A DNA stretch of 64,000 bases from Amaranthus tricolor (lineage: Eukaryota; Streptophyta; Magnoliopsida; Caryophyllales; Amaranthaceae): NCBI RefSeq assembly GCF_026212465.1, contig NC_080050.1, forward strand, positions 3,472,644-3,536,643, read 5' to 3'. A program made the translations under genes and the position numbers. Each line of letters starts with the position of its first letter. Position 1 is the first letter of the stretch. The notes beneath the pieces are model-generated. The model was not told where the DNA came from, ran no database searches, and was given only the letters and a program-made list of their open reading frames with translations. Shown one piece after another: positions 13,301 to 21,348 of the stretch.

Positions 13301-13362
13301 ATCACAAAGTAAAGAGAAAGTATTACAACAACAGGTTTCCACTTTTGAAATCCTGCCATCAT
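10328..13362 (-). CDS. WAT1-related / EamA-like transporter, copy A
   Basis: Multi-pass transporter of the plant drug/metabolite (nodulin-21/UMAMIT, WAT1-related) family. Members move auxin, amino acids or related small molecules across plasma membrane or tonoplast; the substrate here is unknown. Six exons, 13178-13362, 12712-12780, 12425-12541, 11472-11886, 11106-11257 and 10328-10493, give an intact 367-aa frame, the usual family length and exon pattern. Typical blocks are KWKPVVVILSLYFVMACLN, VTYRLATGAVFLMP, SAAFASAFINLTPVFTF, GGKAKVLGSLICTGGVLLL, WCVEQKGPVF and VIGAILVICGLYILLWGK. I start at the ATG-ATG at 13362 because copy B has its ATG at the aligned position; an upstream in-frame ATG at 13392 lies in sequence absent from copy B. 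Intron 5 holds a tandem repeat, and intron 3 preserves the empty site of a TRIM insertion seen in copy B. Confidence 0.93.
10611..11074. repeat. Tandem duplication (about 240-bp unit) in intron 5 of WAT1 copy A
   Basis: Two similar units, 10611-10851 and 10852-11074, share blocks such as GGGATGAT, TTTACGTAAAGTTAC, AGGGTCAATCG, CCTAAGTTTGTTGTTG and TCTCACGTTGATGG in the same order. A third start (AGTAGGGATAG) follows at 11075. Copy B lacks the array and has TRIM copies at the corresponding place. Confidence 0.8.
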
Positions 13363-13719
13363 GAAGGTTAGTATGGTTCCTCTAACTTTCACTTTTTTTC
13401 CCTACAACAACAAAGTTTAAGTAGATTGAGCTTCATGCAGCAATATAATAAAAGCACATGATATAAATAGAAAGGAATAAACATGCTCACATTGAAGAAA
13501 TCATATCAGTTCATCAATAACAAATTATTTTCCATTTGTAATGTTATTCTCTTATGCTTTATTTAGTGTGGATTCTCTTGCACATGAACGGTAAATGAAA
13601 AAAGTCATCAAAGATTAATATTTTATAATACCATTATTAGAGTATATTATATACTTGGGCCTTAACCATCAGCTTTAGCTTTTGGTTGAGGCGCCAAGAT
13701 ATGTTATATACTCTAACAA

Positions 13720-13993
13720 TGTCAATAAACTAATTCAACAAAAAGTTTAAGCTAATAGCTGAGGCCCCATGATATGTTATATACTCTAACATACCTACTT
13801 ATTATACCAAAACTTTTTGGGCTAGAAATGGATATGCAGCACATGCTTTCCTTATACCTAGCGCTAAATATTCCACTTTAAATGAAGTTGTGACCTCTTG
13901 TCGCCCTGACTTCCGATATTATGTCAAGAAACCAACTCAATTAAAAGTTTAAGTTGAATGTTGAGACCCCATGATACGTTATATACTCTGATA
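13720..13993 (-). mobile_element. TRIM-like LTR element
   Basis: Two LTRs of exactly 72 bp (13720-13791, ending CTCTAACA, and 13922-13993, ending CTCTGATA) flank a 130-bp internal region. That region retains the GCAGCAC and TAGCGCTAAATATTCCACTTTAAATGA blocks of the family. The primer site is degenerate (CCGATATTA). A foldback derivative of the same LTR (13635-13718) lies directly to its left. Confidence 0.85.
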
Positions 13994-14394
13994 ATCCAAT
14001 TATATATTATTGTAATTAAATTCATCAATACATGACTTTTTTAAACCAAAGATTGAATACTAATGTTTTTTAAATTATTTATGGAATACATTACTTTTCA
14101 TTCAATTAAACATGTTACATTTAGGTTATAGGTATATAAAATTGTTATAATAAATCATATAAATACTTTATTTAATTTAGCTTCAATTTAAAAATAAATC
14201 AGATTCTAAAATTGGTACACTAAAATAATTTCATTTGTCATTTTTTAAAATTCTTATTAGTATGTATGATGATTTTCTCATTAAATCATTTATAATACAC
14301 AGTTAATCAAATTCATTTAACCTCGCAGTTATTATGAGGGAAGCTTGTATGCATCTAATCCCCGAGCCCAAAATAGGCGGGAGGAACTTGACAT

Positions 14395-14689
14395 TGTTAG
14401 AGTATATAACATATCTTGGGGCCTCAACCATCAACAACTATCAACTTAAGCTGATAGTTGAGGCCCCAAGATATGTTATATACTCTAACACGCCCCCTCA
14501 CACGAGAGCCCATTGGGCTAGAGGTGCAGATGCAGCACAGACCCTCTTCATATCCGACGCTGAATATTTCACTTTAAATGAGGGGCGAACCTCTTGTCAT
14601 CTTGACCTCTGATGTCATGTCGTGAAATTAACTTAACTAAAAATTTAGGTTGATGATTGAGACCCTAAAATTTGTTATATACTCTAACG
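14395..14689 (-). mobile_element. TRIM-like element with an inverted LTR forming a hairpin
   Basis: The right LTR at 14618-14689 and internal region 14491-14617 are in minus orientation. At the left end the LTR is replaced by an inverted arrangement. The arm TGTTAGAGTATATAAC...GGGGCCTCAAC (14395-14432) faces its near-perfect complement (about 14447-14490). The 96-bp palindrome would fold into a long hairpin. Confidence 0.8.
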
Positions 14690-14719
14690 GTGAATATGTA
14701 CAACAATATGAAATGAGTT

Positions 14720-14960
14720 ATGACTAATTTTACAGTTAATGTGAGTTTAGTTGCATGTGAGTCATTTGTTATATACATGCAGGCAAAAACTCATGAATTT
14801 AAGGAGGAGCAGGTGCAATTTGACTAGCACAATTGCATGTCTTGAGTTTGGTGGTTGGCGAATCGCCAGCTGACACATGGCAACGATGACATAAGCATGC
14901 AGAGGTTGTGTGATGAATGCTGATGACCCATGTGATGATGAAGCTTTGATTTGGCCTTAG
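14720..14960. promoter_or_regulatory. Upstream block conserved between the two WAT1 copies (copy A)
   Basis: This matches 19480-19690 over about 200 bp: GCATGTGAGTCATTT, GAGTTTGGTGGTTGGCGAATCG, CTGACACATGGCAA, GACATAAGCATGCAG and ACCCATGTGATGATGAAGC. In both cases it lies roughly 1-1.5 kb upstream of the ATG. It is either the edge of the duplicated segment or a retained regulatory region; the sequence cannot tell which. Confidence 0.5.
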
Positions 14961-15857
14961 GTTTAGCAACCAGTTTCAAGAATTTCCTTACACATTTTTT
15001 GCTATTTCATGATCATGAATTAAAAATATTTTTTACTATTTCATGATCATGAATTAAAAATAGTCGATTTCAGTTTTTTTAGATTGAAGCTCTCATATTA
15101 TTATTGTATAAATTACTATTATTTGTCTAAATTACTTGGTGAGCTATGCACAAGTGAGACAAGAATCTTTAGGTCTGAGAGTCTTCCTGGATATAACATT
15201 ATCTTTTAGGACTTAGGAGGGTATTACTTGAGCTATCTAATCATTATATTGAACAGTCAGCTGAGGGTCCTATAATTAGAGTGTTTATTCGGGTTATGGG
15301 ATTGATTTCAGATTAGGTGTTTCGAGTCGATTAGAAATCAAGTTTTGAATTCACGTTGACTTTTACGTAATTGTAAATCCATTTTTAAGTCAGGTCAATT
15401 TGAATACGGTTACAAGGTCGGGTGAATTTCAGGTCATCGGTCTGTTTTAAACGCTTCTACCTATCATATACTCTAATACAATGAGCACTTAAATATAGGA
15501 GTCATGACATTTCAGAAAATGCAATGCAACATGATTGAACAAAAACGCAGAAGTAACAGATCAACTCTAACGTAGGAGATCCTATGACTCAACTTGAAGG
15601 AAAGTGTGTAAATCCGAAAACAAACAATAATTCTCTCTTTATTACTAGAATCAATTAGGCATAATTACATATCACAAATTGTTATGAGACAATCTCGTCA
15701 CCAAGAGATACAGCCCATCTAATACATATTATGAGAATATAAGCTTTTTATTTGAGGTCGTCTTATCGAGAGACAGTCTTTCACAAGTCACAAGAGTAGC
15801 CCATTACATAGTGTTTTTGTTTTGAGGTCATTATCTTTACATATGCTTCAAAATGAA

Positions 15858-18577
15858 CTAAGAGGGACATCTTGAATTGGTGACATGAGGAATATCAATT
15901 GCATTAGTAGAGATTCCAGTGCAATGTACTGCCTCAGCTGGCTTGTTGAAGCTACTATTATTAGATGTCTCTTTGCTTTTACCCCACAGAAGAATATAAA
16001 GACCACAAATAACCAAGATTGCTCCTATGACACTGTTAACAACCCAAAAGGGAGGGAATTGAGAGTAAGAACTGGCTATTTAATCCAAATCAAAAACCAA
16101 AAATAAGAACACAAAATCAAATTTCATGCTTTTTAATATTCTCTTTGTTCCAAAAAAAAAGATGTCTCAAAGTTGTTATTCCATTGCACTTTCAGATCAA
16201 AGTGAATTTAAGTTTAAGGGTGGTCTATTCTCAACTTTACATACAGGAGGTTAGCTGTTAGAAGTCAGCGTGACAAGAGGTCCTGGGTTCGAATCTCAAC
16301 CATCTCTCAAATTCAAGTGGACTATTTCGCACTAGGTGTGAGGAGGTCTCGTGCTGCATCGACACTTTTAGTCCGAAGGGCTCTAGTGTGAAGGGGCGTA
16401 TTAGAGTATATAACATATTATAAGTCTTAACCATCAACTTAAGCTTTTGGTTGAATTAGTTCTTTGACATGGTATCAGAAGCCAGCGTGACAAGAGGTCA
16501 CGGGTTCAAATCTTAACCACCCCTTAAATTCAACCAGAATATTTCGCTCTAGGTATGAAGAGGGCCTCTGTTGCATCCACACTTCGAGTCTAAAGGGCTC
16601 ATGTGTGAGGGGGCATGTTAGAGTATATGATATATATTGGGGCCTCGACCATCAGCTTAACCTTTTAGTTGAGTTGGTTATTTGAAATCATGTTTATAGA
16701 TTTTCATCGCATTGATGGTATAAAATGACATATTACCAATAGAGCCAATATATGTAATATTTTGTAACTGAGAAACAAAGTGAAAGACAGACCTTCCAAG
16801 GTATATTTGTTCATGAAAGAAAGCTACATCCATAATCGCAACAAAAATCTGTAAGGAAGGGCTGAATGCAGATGTGAAAACCGGGCCCTTCTGTTCAACA
16901 CACCATGACATCCCAACATAGCATAGTCCCGATCCAAATACCCCCTGTATTTTGAACAATAAAGATTCATCATGTTTCGAGATGAGCTGAACTGAACAAA
17001 ACTGAATCGAACTGGCATACTTACAGCGAATAGCACTGTAAAGATCGGCAGGGTTCCTCTGAAGATCCATATGGAATAGTTTCGATTGGTTAAAAAGCAT
17101 AAGATTGCGGTCTGAACAGCACCAATAGCGCACATCATAGCAGTACTCGAATACTTGCATGAGTAGATCTTGCCGATTTTTGATTGTATCAGAAACCAAC
17201 ACGACCAACACATAATGCTTAGCACAAGGAAAACCGACCCAACGATCCATTTTTGCTTGTCCCCACTCATAGCAACTAAACTCAAGTTATTACTAACATC
17301 GCGAGAAAACTTCTCCGTATAAGTTATTTTGGTGAGCGGCATCCCTCTGTACAAGATCAGTACTAAAACTCCGCCTGTGCAAATAAGCGAGCCTAACACT
17401 TTGGCTTTCCCGCCTGTGCGTCTCAAGTTCACACTTTCCTGCCTGAGAAAAGCTCAATACAGTTACACTTGGTGAGCAAATGGGTGTAAACTGTCAATGA
17501 ACCAACTCAACCAAAAGCTTAAACTGATGGTTGAGGCCACAGGATATGTTATATACTCTAACACGCCCCCTCACACGAGAGCCCACTGGGCATGAAAGCG
17601 CATAGCCGTTGAATATTCCACTTTAAATGAGGGGTGGTTGAGATTTGAACCCGTGATCTCTTATTACGTTGGCTTCTGATACCATGTCAAGGAACCAACT
17701 CAACCAAAAGCTTAAGCTAATAATTGAAGCCCCAGTATATGTTATATACTCTAACATAAACCGACTCGAACATACAAATGAAATTGCACTAATGTGTTAG
17801 CTAAGGTACACATAACCTCCATATTACCAACTCGATATATCAGACTCGACACCCTAACCGATGATCCAAATATAGCAATCCCCAACAAGATGAACCTGAA
17901 AATGATCTTACCTTATTGGTAAAGCCAAAAGGAAGGTGAACACAGGAGTCAAGTTAACGAAGGCACTTGCAAAGGCTGCTGATGTGCACTGAATCCCGAT
18001 AAGAACCAGGTATTGGGTGAGTGTTGCCCTGAAAACATTAGTGCCTTTAAGCTCAGAAGACAAAACAAATGACATATTATAGTAGAAATGACAAGAAAAC
18101 TGGTTTATCTCACCCAATCAAGGCACTAAGGAAAAGATAGCACAAGATTGTTGTTGTGAGCTGCACATTGACACCCCTTTTCCTGCAAAAACAGTCGAAA
18201 ATCCAACTTCATCAACCCATCTTAACAAGCTTGCACACCGGAAATTTAACTAAATGACTACGAGCTTGGCAATCAGTTGGTTCTGTTAGAGTATACAACA
18301 TTTCTAGGTCTCAACCATCAGCTTAAGCTTTTGGTTGAGTTGGTTCCTTGACGGGTTTTACTAAAACTCGAGAAATATGTTCAAACGGTTACCTTTCACA
18401 GAAATATACAAAAGGCATCAAAAAAACCGCAGCAGTTGCCAGTCGGTATGTGACTATAACTAAGTGATTAATTCCCTCATCAAGAATCTTCTTAAATAGA
18501 AGGTTCAAACAGGCCATCACAAAGTAAACAGAAAGTATTACAACAACAGGCTTCCACTTCTGAAATCCTGCTATCAT
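15858..18577 (-). CDS. WAT1-related / EamA-like transporter, copy B
   Basis: Tandem paralogue of the gene at 10328-13362 with the same six-exon structure: 18393-18577, 18114-18182, 17912-18028, 17025-17442, 16793-16944 and 15858-16032. All junctions are in phase, giving 371 aa. Exons 1, 2, 3 and 5 have identical lengths in both copies; exon 4 is one codon longer and the C-terminus extends by RCPS-like residues. Shared blocks include MIAGFQKWKPVVVILSVYF, CTSAAFASAFVNLTPVF, GGKAKVLGSLICTGGVL, GMSWCVEQKGPVFTSAFSPS and HEQIYLGR. The start at 18577 is preceded by an in-frame upstream ATG at 18679, which I regard as leader sequence. Introns 1, 3 and 5 contain TRIM material absent from copy A, so those insertions post-date the duplication. 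Substrate unknown. Confidence 0.93.
16255..16688 (+). mobile_element. Tandem TRIM array (internal-LTR-internal-LTR) in WAT1-B intron 5
   Basis: Internal region 16255-16398 is followed by LTR 16399-16469, a primer site TGGTATCAGA starting at 16470, internal region 16470-16615 (ending GTGAGGGGGCA), and LTR 16616-16688. The leftmost LTR is missing. Both internal regions carry the GGGTTC(G/A)AATC motif. The right LTR ends near the exon-5 donor side of the intron. Confidence 0.85.
17492..17756 (-). mobile_element. Complete TRIM-like element with TSD in WAT1-B intron 3
   Basis: LTRs 17492-17563 and 17685-17756 are both 72 bp, TGTCAA...CTAACA. The internal region is 121 bp and ends in the complement of the Met-tRNA primer site (TCTGATACCA). 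Perfect 5-bp target duplications TAAAC flank it (17487-17491 and 17757-17761). The aligned intron of WAT1 copy A has a single ...GGTGTAAAC at about 11928-11936, the empty site. Confidence 0.93.
18284..18353 (+). mobile_element. Solo TRIM LTR in WAT1-B intron 1
   Basis: One 70-bp LTR (TGTTAGAGTATACAAC...GGTTCCTTGACG) with no internal region. Near-matching flanks GGTTC and GGTTT suggest a target duplication. It is absent from intron 1 of copy A and looks like the product of LTR-LTR recombination. Confidence 0.8.
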
Positions 18578-18910
18578 TGTTTTTTTCCCTACTACAACAA
18601 AGCTCAAGTATATTGAGTTACTCAGGTACGTGCAGTATAGAAGCACATAATATAAGTAGAAAGGAAAGAGCATGCTCACATTGAAGATATCACATCAGTT
18701 TCTTTAATAAGAAAGTATTTGTCTTTTACAAGGTTATTCTGTTATGCTTTATTTGTGTAGATTCTCTTTCGTTGCAATGGTGCAGGGAAAAGTCATCAAA
18801 GTTTAGTATTTTATAACACTACATAGTTACGTATAGTTCTTTGGTTTTAGAATATAACTGACTATAGTAAACTGACTCATTAAATCATTTACAATAGAGT
18901 ATAGAAAATA

Positions 18911-19157
18911 TAGTCCGTCTTGTATGAGATCGTCTCACTATGAGACGGGCCCATATAATTAGCCCATTTCTTTAATTGATTACTTTAATATCGTAAGTGA
19001 TCATTTTAAGGTTATAAGTAATCACTCTAAGACTATAAAAAATAATTATTTTAAAATTGTAAGTGATCACTTTAACTTATAAAGCAAAAAATATGTATTG
19101 GGCCAGCACAATAAAGATGGTCTCACCGTGAGACCGTCTCATTTAAAAATTAGTGTA
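18911..19157. repeat. Dispersed TGAGACGGTCTCA-ended repeat
   Basis: The ends carry TGTATGAGATCGTCTCAC...GAGACGGGCCC on the left and TCACCGTGAGACCGTCTCA on the right. The inside has repeated AAGTGATCACTTTAA-like palindromic units. Related sequence occurs at about 25553-25683, 28527-28662, 30485-30655, 33076-33220, 39625-39795 and 39850-39965. Probably a MITE-like family; no transposase is present. Confidence 0.65.
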
Positions 19158-19479
19158 AAAAAAATGATTTATAGTTACTTGATTTCAAAATATTAATGGG
19201 TAACATGTTAGAATAACAACTTATAATGGTTGTTACTCCATATAAATCAAAGGTAACATAACAGGGTTCAGCAGATCGATAAGCTCAAAAACCGTTATAA
19301 AATGATATTATGTAACGGAGTGGCCTCATTTATATTCCATAATACAGGGTTAATCGGATTCAAACATTATTATTAGTAAAAGCCTTAGCTTGCATACATC
19401 TAATTCCCCAAACCATACCTAAGGCGGGCCACACGCATCAAGTTAATGACAATTGTATTAATATATGGATATGAGTTAT

Positions 19480-19690
19480 GACTAATTTTACAGTTAATAT
19501 GAGTTTCATTGCATGTGAGTCATTTTTTATACTCTCAGATTTGCCAGGTGCAATGTGACTTGGTGAATTGCATGGTTTGAGTTTGGTGGTTGGCGAATCG
19601 CAAGCTGACACATGGCAATGGTGACATAAGCATGCAGCAGCTATGTGATGAAGGCTAACGACCCATGTGATGATGAAGCTTTGATTGCTC
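19480..19690. promoter_or_regulatory. Upstream block conserved between the two WAT1 copies (copy B)
   Basis: Counterpart of 14720-14960, sharing GAGTTTGGTGGTTGGCGAATCG-type sequence and the CCATGTGATGATGAAGC block. It lies about 0.9-1.1 kb upstream of the copy B start codon. Confidence 0.5.
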
Positions 19691-19880
19691 TTAGATTCGT
19701 GTGGATGCAGTATGCACCCTTCTTATACCCGATGCTAAAAATTCCACTCGTAATGAAGGGTAGAAGAAATTCAAACTCGTAAACTTCCGATAAGTTGATA
19801 TCTGATTCCATGTCAAGAGACCAACTCAACCAAAACTTGATTTGATGTTTATAGCATCTGATATGTTATATTCTCTATCA
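19690..19880 (-). mobile_element. Decayed TRIM-like copy
   Basis: One LTR at 19811-19880 (TGTCAAGAGACC...CTCTATCA) with a diverged internal part before it (TGGATGCAG, GATGCTAAAAATTCCAC, ATCTGATTCCA). The left LTR is missing. Confidence 0.7.
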
Positions 19881-20616
19881 ATATCCTTTAGAAATCCATA
19901 GCTCAAGAGTGTTCCTTGGTTTATACATTAATAGAGTAACATGGGGAATCTAATTCTTATAACAAGATAAAAGGATGACTATTTGACCATTACCATCTTT
20001 AACAATAAGTCCAGCTAGAATAATATGTCCTATCATATACTGTAATAAATTGTGCAGTTTAATGGAGAGTTGCAGCGGTTACCCATATGAAAAAACCCAC
20101 ATGTGATTTTATGTCGAAAAATTAAAGAGAGGTGGACTAACATATATACTTGATGGGCTACTCCTCCTAATACCAATTGATTTTACGATGGAAACTCATC
20201 GGATTTGTATCCAGTCAACTCCCTTTTTTACATATCTTATCGTGTACAAGCCAATAACAAATTTATCAACTAAAAATTTATATTGGAAAAGGAAATAATT
20301 AACAGAGTAACATGAAGTATTTACCAATTACATTGGAATAAGCTAAAGTAGTCAGAATCATAGGAATTATTACTATTTTTTTCCTTCATGAAACCATGTA
20401 TAGTCTCTTGCAAAAAGTCAAATATGGAATAATCATAAAGGAACAACTAACCAGGATCGCCTTTACTGAAGGCAAACCTAAAGATGAAAATACATGAATC
20501 AAGTACAAGTAGGCAAGACTCTCAATACAGGATAAGGTACAAGAAGCTACATGAATGTTATTATTGGTGTGGTGTTCATCAAAACTTCTGCAAAATAAGG
20601 CCATAACATCCTCCCA

Positions 20617-20758
20617 GTGTCATATGATTCGCTAATCGCTAATCTCCTCGCAAATCACGAATAAAAAAACAAATTATGGTCGGTTTTGGACTATTCTTGG
20701 GCAAATTTGATTGAATCCCGAATTCCAATAGCAAATTACCTAGCGATTCATGTTACAC
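20617..20758. mobile_element. Small TIR element (GTGTCACATGATTCGCTAA family)
   Basis: The ends GTGTCATATGATTCGCTAAT and, inverted, GTGTAACATGAATCGCTA match. The core has TTATGGTCGGTTTTGG. Related copies are at 21918-22034, 22169-22302 and 47051-47175, mostly in introns of other genes. A non-autonomous MITE-like family; target duplications are unclear. Confidence 0.65.
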
Positions 20759-21348
20759 TACTGATCCTCCTGAGTCGAGCTTATCTTAGAGTCGCCAAAC
20801 GAAACTTTCTCCGAGCATCTAATATTCAGCTTACAATTACCATAGTAATTAGTTTCATCATTCCACCTAATTGATTGGCAAAAACAATTCTTCAGTGCTT
20901 TTGGTCTCAGTCAGACTCATAGCTAAACTGATGCAGGTATATCAGTTGCTAAAGCTTACATAGGGGAAAATCTAGCTCGCGCCTGCCTATGCTATGGTCA
21001 AAGTTATTTGAACAAAAACCGGATTGTGTAACAAATAACACAAAAAAATGACGGAGATACTATAGGCTCGGCCAACCTTATATTAGTATTCGGGATTTGG
21101 GGTTGAGCATATAGCTAAAAACACCTCATTCCTCATTTAAACTTTTATAATCTTGCTTGGCAAGTAAATAGGGAAATTCAATTGATCTATACAATCCCAT
21201 ACACCATATTAGTAGAAAAAGACAAAGCAAGAAAATTCTCTTGCAAACAAATAACATTTATGGATCATGATATAACAGCACTAAAGAGAACAAGGATAAT
21301 AACACACAGTTTACAGTTACATAGAGTAAAGATTTGACAATATCAAAA

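Larger units (their letters stand above)
13363..15857. other. Region upstream of WAT1 copy A, 3' of copy B
   Basis: No gene. It holds a foldback LTR derivative (13635-13718), two TRIM copies (13720-13993 and 14395-14689), a block conserved with the upstream region of copy B (14720-14960), and a degenerate TGAGAC-type repeat near 15680-15790. Confidence 0.6.
18578..21348. other. Intergenic stretch between WAT1 copy B and the DUF1295 gene
   Basis: No gene recognised. It contains a TGAGAC-type repeat (18911-19157), the conserved WAT1 upstream block (19480-19690), a decayed TRIM (19690-19880) and a small TIR element (20617-20758). The part at 20880-21348 probably includes the 3' UTR of the DUF1295 gene. 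Confidence 0.5.

Noticed and set aside
13363..13392. Upstream ATG (MKVRGTILTF...) as the WAT1-A start
   Set aside because: Copy B lacks this 30-bp stretch and starts at the ATG aligned with 13362, so the downstream start is preferred, though the longer form is not excluded.
16470..16515. Possible tRNA gene because of GGGTTCGAATC-type sequence
   Set aside because: The B-box-like motif recurs in every TRIM copy; there is no cloverleaf with acceptor and anticodon stems.
10328..18577. Idea that one WAT1 copy is a pseudogene because its open frames look fragmented
   Set aside because: Fragmentation is due to introns; all six exons of both copies join in phase without stops.
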